DNA of 32,465 nucleotides from an uncultured Bacteroidota bacterium. Lineage in GTDB: Bacteria > Bacteroidota > Bacteroidia > Chitinophagales > Saprospiraceae. Below are positions 7,906-15,831 of this stretch, piece after piece. The notes under the pieces are model-generated. The model worked only from the letters and a program-made list of their open reading frames with translations, ran no database searches and had not been told where the DNA came from. Where the stretch lies: the NCBI GenBank assembly GCA_937876435.1, contig CALEIL010000564.1, forward strand, positions 1 to 32,465. The letters run 5' to 3'. Numbering within the stretch: position 1 is the stretch's first letter; every line of letters begins with the position of its first letter. The translations under genes were made by a program, and so were the position numbers.

Positions 7906-8757
7906 TTACATGGTGTCGTGCACCGCATTGTAATACCCCACGCACTCCGCGATGCCAGCCAGCGGATCGGTGTTGTCTTTTTCAAACTCGATGCTGCATT
8001 TTCCGGAATATCCCGTCCGGGCCACCGCATCAAACAACGCGGGAAAATCGATAATACCGCGCCCCATTTCGCAGGATGTTCCTTTGGAGGTGGCTTCCGT
8101 GACGTCTTTAATGTGCATATCGTAGATTCGGTCCCCGTATTCCAGCGTCATCTGCACGGGATCGTATCCATACCGCCATGTGTGTCCTACGTCGTGGCAC
8201 ATACCGATGCGCCGATCCAAATTTTTGACCTTTTCATAGATTACGGATGGAATGGGATACAATTCATCACCTGGACCATGGTTGTGAATGGCATACCGAA
8301 AATCGTATTCCTTTACCTTTTCATCCACCAGTGGCAACATATCATAATTGGGTACGCCGATAATCATCCGGACCCCCACCCTTTTGGCGTATTCAAAAGC
8401 CTGATTGACCTGGTCTGCATTGCGCATATAGATGGGACCTACCGCGTATCCCTTGATCCCGTAATCCGCGCATTTCTGGTGAAATTGCTCGATATCCTTT
8501 TCGCTACTATCCATAGGTAAATGAAAGTCCTTGATGCACAGATGCTTGATTCCCACGCGCTGAGTCATTCGTAACGCGTCTTCCAGGGGAAATTTGACAA
8601 AGGTATAACCCGCCATCCCCAGTTCATAGGATATTTTCCGGGGAGCGGATTCGATTTTGTTCTCCAGTGCGCTTGCTTTTCCGAGCAATGGAGTCGTGGC
8701 CAGAGCGGTAATTCCCAGGCCTGTTTTCTTAAAAAAAGATCGTCGATTTGTCGTCAT
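7906..8757 (-). CDS. Tat-exported sugar phosphate isomerase/epimerase-like TIM-barrel protein
   Basis: 283 aa protein of the xylose isomerase-like TIM-barrel superfamily (AP endonuclease 2 fold). The N-terminus NRRSFFKKTGLGITALATTPLLG is a twin-arginine signal, so the protein folds in the cytoplasm and is exported with its metal. Probable metal or catalytic residues are His160 in IHNHG, His188-Asp189 and His192 in CHDVGHT, His215 in MHIKD, Glu230 and Glu257 in CSIEFEKD. Family members isomerise or epimerise sugars and keto-sugars, and the substrate here cannot be told. It stands alone between convergent vapC-like and co-directional SDR genes, each with its own gap. Confidence 0.88.
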   Translation of the reverse strand: MTTNRRSFFKKTGLGITALATTPLLGKASALENKIESAPRKISYELGMAGYTFVKFPLEDALRMTQRVGIKHLCIKDFHLPMDSSEKDIEQFHQKCADYGIKGYAVGPIYMRNADQVNQAFEYAKRVGVRMIIGVPNYDMLPLVDEKVKEYDFRYAIHNHGPGDELYPIPSVIYEKVKNLDRRIGMCHDVGHTWRYGYDPVQMTLEYGDRIYDMHIKDVTEATSKGTSCEMGRGIIDFPALFDAVARTGYSGKCSIEFEKDNTDPLAGIAECVGYYNAVHDTM

Positions 8758-8960
8758 GTCGGTGTATTTTATGGAGTAATATACAAATAAAGTAAAAACT
8801 ATATAGGCTCAGGGATTTCTTCTCCTCTGGTTTTAATCATGGCTCTTGGTGAACATCAATCCGAAAAAGTATGATAACGCAGTACTTTGACCAATCATCT
8901 CTTCTATACCACCGGGATCGGTACGCAGACAGGTCCATTCCCCACTGGCCTTTACCCTGC

Positions 8961-9746
8961 CTAATCCACAAATCTATCCCGCCCCGATCGGTCCACGATG
9001 GTGGCGGTGGCCTGTTGGCTGCCAAACACGTCCACGTCCTCAATATTCACGTGTGCAGGACGGCTGATCATAAAGGCAATGATTTCGGCCACATCGCTGC
9101 TTTTCAGAGGTTGAAAATTGTCATACACCTCCGCCCCGCGTTCTTTGTCATCAAATCGTACCTCGGCGAACTCGGTTTCTTCTACATGGGATGGTGACAC
9201 CTGCCCCACCCGGATCCCGTATTTGTGCAGGTCGATCCGCATGGTATGGGTCAGGGCGTCTACCGCGTGCTTGGTGGCGCAATACACATTCCCTCGTGGA
9301 TAGGGTTGTTTCCCGGCTACCGAACACACATTGATGATCTGGCCTTTCTCCCGCTCAACCATCCATCCGGAAATGATTTTGGATACGTACAGCAACCCCT
9401 TGATATTGGTGTCGATCATCTGCTCCCAGTGTTCCAGATTGCCTTCGTGTATCTCTGAAAACCCTTTGGCCAGTCCAGCGTTGTTGATGAGGACATCGAT
9501 ATTCTGGGATTGGAGCGAAGTGAGCGCATGCTCCACTTCAGGTTGATTACGAACATCAAAGGTCAATGTCCGAATGTTGATTTTCGGATTGTTTTGGGAT
9601 AATTCAACTTCCAGTTGTTCCAATCTATCTTCCCTGCGTCCGGTCAAAATGAGATCATAGCCTTCCTCAGCCAAGACTATAGCCGTAGCCCGACCAATCC
9701 CTGAGGTGGCACCTGTAATTAGTATGGTTTTCTTTGCTTTTTTCAT
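8961..9746 (-). CDS. Short-chain dehydrogenase/reductase, YdfG-like
   Basis: Classical SDR of 261 aa. The Rossmann motif TGATSGIG is at residues 11-18, NNAG at 88-91, catalytic Ser142 in NVCSVAGKQPYP and Tyr155-x3-Lys159 in VYCATKH. TGRREDRLEQL after the second strand has Arg residues, favouring NADP. The late block SRPAHVNIEDVDVF matches the YdfG/3-hydroxy-acid dehydrogenase group, which oxidises serine-like 3-hydroxy acids or reduces malonic semialdehyde-type substrates. The exact substrate is unknown. It is cytosolic. A palindrome 20-30 bases upstream may control it. The 200 bases between its stop and the next gene downstream show nothing recognisable. Confidence 0.92.
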   Translation of the reverse strand: MKKAKKTILITGATSGIGRATAIVLAEEGYDLILTGRREDRLEQLEVELSQNNPKINIRTLTFDVRNQPEVEHALTSLQSQNIDVLINNAGLAKGFSEIHEGNLEHWEQMIDTNIKGLLYVSKIISGWMVEREKGQIINVCSVAGKQPYPRGNVYCATKHAVDALTHTMRIDLHKYGIRVGQVSPSHVEETEFAEVRFDDKERGAEVYDNFQPLKSSDVAEIIAFMISRPAHVNIEDVDVFGSQQATATIVDRSGRDRFVD

Positions 9747-9766
9747 GACGATGTTTTTTAGTCTGC

Positions 9767-9776
9767 TAGTATACTA
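9767..9776. promoter_or_regulatory. Palindrome upstream of the SDR gene
   Basis: TAGTATACTA is a perfect 10-bp palindrome. A second, wider pair TTTAGT (9757-9762) and ACTAAA (9773-9778) overlaps it. It lies 21-30 bases from the SDR start codon, a position suited to an operator over the promoter or TSS. Confidence 0.35.
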
Positions 9777-9789
9777 AATAAATTTTTGC

Positions 9790-9822
9790 CACGAAATCAC
9801 AAACACACGAAATTTCACGAAA
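9790..9822. repeat. Degenerate CACGAAA repeats
   Basis: CACGAAA occurs at 9790-9796, 9806-9812 and 9816-9822, with CACAAAC at 9798-9804, giving a spacing of 8-10 bases. It is non-coding, in the gap between the SDR gene and the higBA pair. Confidence 0.5.
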
Positions 9823-9972
9823 GCCTTCTACGACACAAATTTAACTACTTCAGATAATCTCCCAATTGGAGGTGATTAGTTTGGCTATTGTCTCAGAGGA
9901 ATTGAGTGGTAAATAACGAGCTGCAGATGCCACAATGTGCTTTAATAGTTCCCAAAAACAGAATAAATGTAG

Positions 9973-9980
9973 TATCTTTG
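9973..9980 (+). promoter_or_regulatory. Bacteroidota -7 box of higBA
   Basis: TATCTTTG fits the TAnnTTTG -7 consensus of Bacteroidota sigma factors. It ends 4 bases before the higB ATG at 9985, so transcription would begin at or very near the start codon and give a leaderless message. No matching -33 TTTG was found. Confidence 0.5.
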
Positions 9981-9984
9981 TTCT

Positions 9985-10278
9985 ATGAGAGTACTTTCTA
10001 AGAGCACTCTAAGGGAATTTTGGGAAATCCATCCGGATTACGAACAACAATTACTTGGCTGGTATAAGGAATTTAAAACGTCCAACTTCAGATCGTCCCA
10101 TGAACTTATTAGCTTTTTTCCTAATAGCAGGTCAATCGGAGCGAATCGGTATATATTTAACATTAAGGGGAATAATTATCGACTTGTAGTGAAAATTAGT
10201 TTTGCACTACAGACAGTGTGGGTAAGATTTATAGGGACACACAGCGAATATAATGAGGTTAACCCATTAAAAATTTAA
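9985..10278 (+). CDS. higB: HigB-type mRNA interferase toxin
   Basis: 97 aa basic protein of the HigB toxin family (RelE-like fold). Family blocks are STLREFWEIHPDYEQQLLGWYKEF at the N-terminus, then RYIFNIKGNNYRLVVKISFALQTVWVRFIGTHSEYNEV, the core sheet with the conserved R-V/I-F-I-G-T-H-x-E-Y ending. Such toxins cleave mRNA on the ribosome and are inhibited by the adjacent HigA. Toxin precedes antitoxin, the usual higBA order, with 2 bases between the genes. A TATCTTTG box just upstream suggests a dedicated, possibly leaderless transcript. Full family length, no lesions seen. Confidence 0.9.
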   Translation: MRVLSKSTLREFWEIHPDYEQQLLGWYKEFKTSNFRSSHELISFFPNSRSIGANRYIFNIKGNNYRLVVKISFALQTVWVRFIGTHSEYNEVNPLKI

Positions 10279-10280
10279 CA

Positions 10281-10652
10281 ATGAACTGGACAATTATAAA
10301 AACTGAAACTGAATATCAATCCGCCCTAACCCGGCTGGAAGAAATATTTGATTCAAAACCGATGGACCTCACATTTAAGGAGGCAGAACTCCTTGTGATG
10401 CTTATCGAAAAATATGAGGAAGAAAGTGAAGACGTGTTCGCTGATCCTGATCCAATCGAAGTAATTAAGTTTAGAATGGAACAAAATAATTTAAAGAGTA
10501 AAGATCTGGCGGAGATTGTTGGAGGAAAATCCAAGGCATCTGAAGTTCTTAATAAGAAAAGGCGGCTGACATTGAATATGATCCGAAATATCAACAAGAG
10601 GCTAGGAATACCAGTTGAACTTCTTATCAATGAATATGAACTTGTAAATTAA
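10281..10652 (+). CDS. higA: HigA-type HTH antitoxin
   Basis: 123 aa antitoxin of the HigA type. The N-terminal half (YQSALTRLEEIFDSKPMDLTFKEAELLVMLIEKYEEE) is the acidic helical toxin-binding part common to HigA proteins that follow HigB. The C-terminal half is an XRE HTH, IKFRMEQNNLKSKDLAEIVGGKSKASEVLNKKRRLTLNMIRNINKRLGI. It would neutralise HigB and repress the operon. It starts 2 bases after the toxin stop, so the two genes are co-transcribed. Confidence 0.9.
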   Translation: MNWTIIKTETEYQSALTRLEEIFDSKPMDLTFKEAELLVMLIEKYEEESEDVFADPDPIEVIKFRMEQNNLKSKDLAEIVGGKSKASEVLNKKRRLTLNMIRNINKRLGIPVELLINEYELVN

Positions 10653-10858
10653 ATTGATACAAATTTTTTAAACCCGCCTTAATACCCAGCACGCTTGATC
10701 CCGTCTGCCTTCTTCGGCTGTCACCGATAATGGTGGTTGTGGCGGGCAGGTTTGGCCGATTTCTGTACCGACGCAACGACTTTAAGCACCTCACTCCAAT
10801 GTTTTCCACCGGACCAATATTCTCTCTGAGTGTGAGCGGAAATCAGTATATCATTTTA

Positions 10859-10876
10859 CGGGAGCAGGAGCTCCCG
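10859..10876. repeat. GC-rich palindrome, REP-like or terminator stem
   Basis: CGGGAGC-AGGA-GCTCCCG, a 7-bp stem with a 4-base loop, followed by CGTTCCCAGG. It lies 45-63 bases past the stop of the minus-strand T9SS gene, so it may act as its terminator, although no U-run follows on that strand. Near-identical sequence recurs at 14272-14315, which favours a dispersed repeat. The rest of 10653-10921 holds nothing I recognise. Confidence 0.55.
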
Positions 10877-10921
10877 CGTTCCCAGGAACACACCAGGAAT
10901 ATCCTTTCTTTACCTATACCA

Positions 10922-12211
10922 TCAATGGTTCACAATTATCCTCTCATTTGTCACCGTACCGTCCAGTGCTGTTACACTCAGGATGTAAGTACCATCACGC
11001 ACGTCTGTGAGAGGCAGCGTAAAAACCGGGGACGAATGCTCCCCAGAATAAACCACCCGGCCGGACAAATCCGTGAGCAGGGATTTGAAATTGCTGCCAC
11101 CCGCCTGATCAATTCCGATAGAAGCAGGGCTCCCATACCCTTCAATCACGGCATGATCCAACAACCGGACTTCCACATAATCAGAGGTGGGATTGGGAAA
11201 TGTCTCTATACTGAAACAGGAAGGCTCCGATGGCATTTTACTTTTCTTATTGGAAGTGCCACAGGCATTCACAGCTTCTACCTGGATCAGGTATGTGTTT
11301 CCACAATAGGGGCTATTTCGGTTAATTATTTCAACATGGATATGTCCGCTTTCCATTACACCGTCCTTGTACCAATTGTAACTCGATGCTGTGGGCACCT
11401 CACTGATGGAGGCAGTCAACCTATTGGGTGGCACATCCATCTGAATTCCAATGGAACCCGGCATTTGTTTTCCGAGGTACATCGTCTTGCGTTCGGTTTC
11501 CACTGTGGTACCTGAATACGGGCTGGATATTTCCGCTTCGATCCAGCCTGTGGTATAGTCCTGCGATGTGGAAGCCGTCACGGAAGAGCCGCTCCCGCTA
11601 ACGGAAATCGTATTCCAGTCCCAGTCGTAGGTAGCACCGGAAATACTGAGCGTAGAATACCCTTCGGACGAACAGATCAGTCCATCCCCACTAACAGGGA
11701 TATGATAGTATTGCAATCCGGAAGAGTTGTAAGGACAGTCCGTAGGGGCATGCCGATAGCGTGGCCAGTTACCCCATTTGGATTCGTACAGCGTCGAACT
11801 GATCGCAATGGCTGAATGATCCCCGTTCGGATAAAAAATCTTGTTGGCTTTCTGCGCTGTGGTGGACTGATATGTAGAAGTGGATCCCGACCAGTATTTG
11901 GAGATATTGGGCTGGCTTGACTGCGTAAGCTGGTTTACCCACAAAGCACCACCTCCATCCGAATGATGCCAGGCAAAGCCATGGCAATTATATATTGCTG
12001 ACGCAGGTGCAACGCGTACCGCATCGGAATTATGATCGTCTATCCAATCGGCGGCAATTGCTTCAACTGTGGCCAAATCAATTGGAGAAAATTCCGGTAA
12101 AATAATGGCTTCAATACTGACATTTGTTGGCGTGTAGATGGTAGTGTATGTCTGGGACCAGGAAAGATTGGAAAACAAGATCATTATAATTATTGTCAGA
12201 ATAGATTTCAT
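10922..12211 (-). CDS. T9SS-sorted protein with an NC..H cysteine-hydrolase-like domain
   Basis: 429 aa secreted protein. A signal peptide (KSILTIIIMILFSNLSWSQ) precedes a domain at about residues 60-150 containing YNCHGFAWHHSDGG (Cys76) and YPNGDHSAIAIS (His132) followed by YESKWG. A Cys after Asn and a later DH-S/A strand are typical of NlpC/CHAP/papain-like hydrolases, so a cysteine peptidase or amidase is likely but not proven. Beta-rich Ig/PKD-like segments follow (about 165-330). The last 90 residues (FPNPTSDYVEVRL ... GTYILSVTALDG) are a type A type IX sorting domain, so the protein crosses the outer membrane and is surface-bound or released. It is the last gene of a tight operon, 5 bases after the preceding lipoprotein gene. 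Confidence 0.82.
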   Translation of the reverse strand: MKSILTIIIMILFSNLSWSQTYTTIYTPTNVSIEAIILPEFSPIDLATVEAIAADWIDDHNSDAVRVAPASAIYNCHGFAWHHSDGGGALWVNQLTQSSQPNISKYWSGSTSTYQSTTAQKANKIFYPNGDHSAIAISSTLYESKWGNWPRYRHAPTDCPYNSSGLQYYHIPVSGDGLICSSEGYSTLSISGATYDWDWNTISVSGSGSSVTASTSQDYTTGWIEAEISSPYSGTTVETERKTMYLGKQMPGSIGIQMDVPPNRLTASISEVPTASSYNWYKDGVMESGHIHVEIINRNSPYCGNTYLIQVEAVNACGTSNKKSKMPSEPSCFSIETFPNPTSDYVEVRLLDHAVIEGYGSPASIGIDQAGGSNFKSLLTDLSGRVVYSGEHSSPVFTLPLTDVRDGTYILSVTALDGTVTNERIIVNH

Positions 12212-12216
12212 GATGT

Positions 12217-12969
12217 TTATTTTTTTATTTGTTCTAGATATTGTTTTGATAGTTCATAAATCAACTCGACCACTTCAAATTTTGTGGGTCCGTAAAAATC
12301 GATTAACTCACGTACCCAATAATCCGCTGCGTAGGCGTTTTTCATCGGTTGAAAATCATTCAGAATCATTAATCTTCCTAGTAGTGTAGCAGTAACCTCT
12401 AAACCCCAAAGATGGAAATACGAATACTCACTTCTTCTCATTTCATAAATACTGATAGCATTCTCCAGAAGTTCAATTTTTTCTAATTCTGCTAAGGGTT
12501 GTAGATTTATGTATTGGCTAAATATAATTTCAGTGAAATAAATATTGAAGTTATAACGTCCAATTGTCAAAGTATCCCAATCCGGGTCAAATCCCAATGG
12601 ATCCATCGATTGGTATTTTTTCAATAGTGCGCTTCCACGATCGGGTCGTTTTTCCAGTTCCCGAATACCGAGAAATCGTTCTTTTACCAGCAGATTATAT
12701 CCGGATTGCGGATTGGCACCTGCCATTATCAAGCGAAGTTCAGGATAATTCAGACAGGTTTCGATCAGTCCTTCTGTGGAGAGGCATTGACAGACCGGTT
12801 TCGGTAAATCTAAAAAGCGCGTCCGGTCTTCCATACTCAAACCATGACCTTTGGGTAATTCCGGGAAAGGATAGACCCCATCCTTGAGTATGCTGCATAC
12901 CGGATGAAGCTCCTGACAGGAATGAAGTGACAAGGCCACAAATATGATAAAAAGTAGCCGTCTATTCAT
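12217..12969 (-). CDS. Exported lipoprotein, paralogue of the upstream gene
   Basis: 250 aa. The N-terminus NRRLLFIIFVALSLHSC is a lipoprotein signal with Cys at residue 18. Function unknown. It is clearly related to the product of the upstream gene: TEGLIETCLNYPELRLIMAG here against TADLVETCLHYPEFRLIMTH there, then ELEKRPDRGSALLKKY against ELEQRPDAGAELISVY, and a later VTATLLGRLMILND against VTPTLLLGRIMDVDK. The body looks all-helical. Its start overlaps the upstream stop by 8 bases, and the T9SS gene begins 5 bases after its stop, so the three genes are co-transcribed. A binding, chaperone or immunity-like partner of the T9SS protein is one inference from context. Confidence 0.75.
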   Translation of the reverse strand: MNRRLLFIIFVALSLHSCQELHPVCSILKDGVYPFPELPKGHGLSMEDRTRFLDLPKPVCQCLSTEGLIETCLNYPELRLIMAGANPQSGYNLLVKERFLGIRELEKRPDRGSALLKKYQSMDPLGFDPDWDTLTIGRYNFNIYFTEIIFSQYINLQPLAELEKIELLENAISIYEMRRSEYSYFHLWGLEVTATLLGRLMILNDFQPMKNAYAADYWVRELIDFYGPTKFEVVELIYELSKQYLEQIKK

Positions 12970-13720
12970 TTTTCAAGTATTTAAGGTATTCGCGTGCGAT
13001 AGATACAATCGCGTCAAACTGAGATACGTCCGCTGGTTGTGAATGCTCGATAAAGGTCGAAATTAAGTTATTATCAGATTTCAACTTTGTGAATAGGAAG
13101 TATTTGTCCACATCCATAATGCGGCCTAATAAAAGGGTTGGTGTAACCAAACCAAATGTTCCGTATTCCGCAGGCATTTCTTTGATGGTTTCATAATTAC
13201 TGATAGCTTTCGCGGTTAAATCTAATCTATCATTCAAAGATAGTGATCGTTGAATCACCTTTTGCGATAATAACACCTCAACAAACTTCATGTCAAATGA
13301 AAACCGACCTTTGTTCAGAATACCAGAAATCATATTAATATCACGAGGGTTGTTCTCTAAATACACACTTATCAACTCAGCCCCAGCATCTGGCCGCTGT
13401 TCCAGTTCAACAAATCCATTGAAAATGCTTCTCAGATAATCATAACCTTGTTGTAGACTATTGTGGGTCATGATCAGACGGAATTCAGGATAATGCAGAC
13501 AGGTCTCCACCAGATCGGCTGTTGTCATGACCTCCAGAATGGAATCCGGAATGTTGTAGGCATCCAACCGGGCTTCGTAGGATTCGAGGGCAGCCCATTC
13601 CTCCGTTCCCGGCCCGATGGGAAAGTTATACGGCTGACTTTCATTTTGTCCTGATGCCAGAGGCAATACTACCCCCCCCCCGCAAATCAGGAAAATCAAT
13701 AGTAGTTCAATTTTTTTCAT
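12962..13720 (-). CDS. Exported protein with a poly-G tract in its signal peptide
   Basis: 252 aa, first gene of the operon. Signal peptide KKIELLLIFLICGGGVVLPLASG, with probable signal peptidase I cleavage before QNESQ. The Cys13 context (FLIC) is not a good lipobox. The remainder is helical and paralogous to the next gene over the ETCLxYPExRLIM and ELExRPDxG blocks. The codons for Gly14 to Val17 are written with ten consecutive G residues on the coding strand, so gain or loss of one base would shift the frame within the signal peptide. The present tract length is in frame. No function is recognised. Confidence 0.75.
   Translation of the reverse strand: MKKIELLLIFLICGGGVVLPLASGQNESQPYNFPIGPGTEEWAALESYEARLDAYNIPDSILEVMTTADLVETCLHYPEFRLIMTHNSLQQGYDYLRSIFNGFVELEQRPDAGAELISVYLENNPRDINMISGILNKGRFSFDMKFVEVLLSQKVIQRSLSLNDRLDLTAKAISNYETIKEMPAEYGTFGLVTPTLLLGRIMDVDKYFLFTKLKSDNNLISTFIEHSQPADVSQFDAIVSIAREYLKYLKNE
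13672..13681. repeat. Homopolymer C10 (G10 on the coding strand)
   Basis: Ten C residues in a row, read as G10 within codons 14-17 of the gene ending at 13720. It is by far the longest G/C homopolymer I noticed in the window. Tracts of this length are prone to slipped-strand mispairing and to homopolymer sequencing error. Confidence 0.9.
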
Positions 13721-14271
13721 ACTACATATTTAATAGGGTTAAAGAATTTATTATTTTATAAATTAGGAAATTTCCATATCATTATATTCACTCCACCGAC
13801 CTTAATAAATATAATACAGAATAATCCAATCTATAATGATTCCACAATGGACAAGTTAAGGAATAATTTTTAAATCCACAACCTAAAAAGATATTTTTTC
13901 GATTTGCACAACATTTAATATACCCAAAATACTTACGGTATGGGAATTACTTATGAATTACAAATTATCCAAATATTATTTGAATCAGCTAAGTGATATG
14001 TTTGTTCATTCCAATTATCTCATAATTAATCAATCAACGTATGGAATGGTTAAGGACTTCTAGTGTTGGGAGCAGGAAGGATATAACTTTCCTCCTGGAA
14101 TGTCAAATCCGCCCGGGAAGCCTGTGTTACCTACCCGTAAATTTCACTGATGGAACGATTTTGTATATATCGTGACTTAAACCTGTAATTCGACTTAAGC
14201 GATAATCATAAAGATCAGCGTCATCCGCGCTCTATTCTATAACTATACCCAATGGTTTTTCTTCTTATTTT
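13721..14271. other. AT-rich intergenic region
   Basis: About 550 bases upstream of the three-gene operon and downstream of the GHL10 gene. It is AT-rich in the first 330 bases and must hold the operon promoter, though no exact TAnnTTTG box is found on the minus strand. AGGAAGGATATAACTTTCCT around 14074-14093 is an imperfect palindrome. Only very short open frames are present and none is called. Confidence 0.55.
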
Positions 14272-14315
14272 GCGGGAGCGGGAGCTCCCGCGTCCCAGGG
14301 CTCCCGCGCCCCAGG
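14272..14315. repeat. GC-rich palindrome plus tandem 16-mers (REP-like)
   Basis: GCGGGAGC-GGGA-GCTCCCGC is a perfect 8-bp stem with a 4-base loop (14272-14291). Its right arm starts two tandem 16-mers, GCTCCCGCGTCCCAGG (14284-14299) and GCTCCCGCGCCCCAGG (14300-14315). It ends 1 base before the stop end of the GHL10 gene. The same core is found at 10859-10886. Confidence 0.7.
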
Positions 14316-14316
14316 T

Positions 14317-15771
14317 CTACTCCTTCCTCACAAGTACTGATGGCGGGCTTTCCGTGTTGTCGGCATTGATCGTGGAGACGACATAATAGCCCGGATCGGT
14401 GGCGGGCCATTCGAGGTGATCCGTGATGGCCAGGATCACACCTTCTTCTTCCCGGTCCGCGAAATAATATACGACCGATCGCTCATCCCCCGATACGGAC
14501 CACTTCAACTTGTCTCCTTCAGCCCGGACATCGGATGGGCCGGCCGGAGGATCCAGGACACTTCGTCCCAGTGGTGGAATCAGAGCCGGGCGCTGATACA
14601 AGTCCTCCAATCGATCGGTAATTCCGATCCGGTTGAGCGGGATATACTGTGCGCTGTACAGCACATTCCCCACCACTTTTTCATTTCGCCGTGTCATGGC
14701 GAACTGGTCAGCCAATTCGCGTGTGGAATGGAAAGCCGCCGGGGAGTTAGCATCTCCAAATTTATAAAAGCCGTGGCCCACCATCAGGGCCGCTTCGTAG
14801 TGATACTGGGACCACCAGTTGAGATTGTTCTGAAAATCGTTGTAGGGATTGCCGATTTCCTGGTAAAGCTGGGGAATGACCAGATCCACCCAGCCTTCCT
14901 GACACCACTTGCGGACGTCAGCAAAAAGGGTCCCGTAATTGTAATCGTGCGATGGGGCCGGAGATATCGAAAACACCACTTCGGGTCTGGTCTCCACGAT
15001 GGCTTTATAAACCCTTTCTATCGCCCTGTCCACATTCGCCCGCCGAAAGTCTTGGATCGAGGGATAATCCTGCCCGTATTGCTCATAATCTCCCTGATCC
15101 GATATCATCTGTCCCGCTGCGGTAGGCGAAGGGTAAAAGTAGTCGTCAAAATGCACGCCATCCACGTCGTATTTCGTGATCAAATCCTTGACGATATCCA
15201 CCAATCTTTGCCTCACTTCGGGTAATGCGGGATTGTATATCTGAATTTTTTCATGGTTGACCACCCAATCGGGGTCTACGGAAGGATGCAGCGCCGGATA
15301 CGCGGTGCCCGCTCCGGCCCGGGTAGCGATCCGGTAAGGGTTGAGCCAGGCGTGAAACTGGATGTGGCGCGCCTGCGCTTCCGATATCAGAAATTCCAGG
15401 ACGTCGTAACCGGGATCCTGACCGCGCGTGCCCGTAATATTCTGGCTCCAGTCTTCGTACGGCGAATCGTAAAAGGCGTCGCCCATCCCTTTCACCTGGA
15501 AGAAAATGGCGTTGATGTTCAACGACTGGAACAGATCCAGGTAATCAGTGTATAATTTTTTCTGGCTTTCTTCATCGTACATGCCCTGTGGCCAGTCCAA
15601 TCCCCACACCGTGGCCATCCACACCCCCCGCATTTCTTTTTTGGGAAATTTCAAAGGCACTTCCTCTTCATCTGGTGGCATGGGATCGGGTTCGATATCC
15701 TCCTTGGAACACGACGCCAGGAAGCCCAGCACCAGGGTCAGAACACCGAATCGGATGAAATTTCGAATCAT
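14317..15771 (-). CDS. Family 10-like glycosylhydrolase (GHL10) lipoprotein
   Basis: 484 aa lipoprotein (Cys21 in VLGFLASCS) with a GHL10 domain (PF02638, the YngK/DigH group). Signatures are EMRGVWMATVWGLDWPQG at the start of the barrel, NINAIFFQVKGMGDAFYDS, HIQFHAWLNPYRIA, WVVNHEKIQIYNPALPEVRQ and DVDGVHFDDYFYP. The acidic DGVHFDDY strand is the probable active-site region. A short fibronectin-like beta domain (about 405-484) closes the protein. Characterised relatives cleave glycan strands, including denuded peptidoglycan by E. coli DigH. Here it is the last gene of the FecR-SusC-SusD-DUF4623 unit, 60 bases after the preceding stop, so it probably trims the glycan that the SusCD pair imports. 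Confidence 0.92.
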   Translation of the reverse strand: MIRNFIRFGVLTLVLGFLASCSKEDIEPDPMPPDEEEVPLKFPKKEMRGVWMATVWGLDWPQGMYDEESQKKLYTDYLDLFQSLNINAIFFQVKGMGDAFYDSPYEDWSQNITGTRGQDPGYDVLEFLISEAQARHIQFHAWLNPYRIATRAGAGTAYPALHPSVDPDWVVNHEKIQIYNPALPEVRQRLVDIVKDLITKYDVDGVHFDDYFYPSPTAAGQMISDQGDYEQYGQDYPSIQDFRRANVDRAIERVYKAIVETRPEVVFSISPAPSHDYNYGTLFADVRKWCQEGWVDLVIPQLYQEIGNPYNDFQNNLNWWSQYHYEAALMVGHGFYKFGDANSPAAFHSTRELADQFAMTRRNEKVVGNVLYSAQYIPLNRIGITDRLEDLYQRPALIPPLGRSVLDPPAGPSDVRAEGDKLKWSVSGDERSVVYYFADREEEGVILAITDHLEWPATDPGYYVVSTINADNTESPPSVLVRKE

Positions 15772-15831
15772 AGGAAATTTTTCATAACCAATGGGCCTTT
15801 AGTTTAACCAAAATACCCGTTTTGAATGGGC

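Noticed and set aside
7918..8520. Plus-strand open frame of 200 codons
   Set aside because: It is antisense to the Tat-exported TIM-barrel gene, with no signal or motif.
8758..8960. Possible gene between the SDR and TIM-barrel genes
   Set aside because: Only short frames overlap the SDR 3' end, and no conserved feature was found.
9790..9822. CRISPR-like array
   Set aside because: The units are 7 bases, spaced 8-10 bases apart and degenerate, with no cas genes.
10730..11515. Long open frame on the plus strand (261 codons)
   Set aside because: It runs antisense through the T9SS sorting domain of the minus-strand gene and lacks any recognisable protein feature.
14416..15225. Long open frame on the plus strand (269 codons)
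   Set aside because: It is antisense to the GHL10 gene, whose family motifs are clear.
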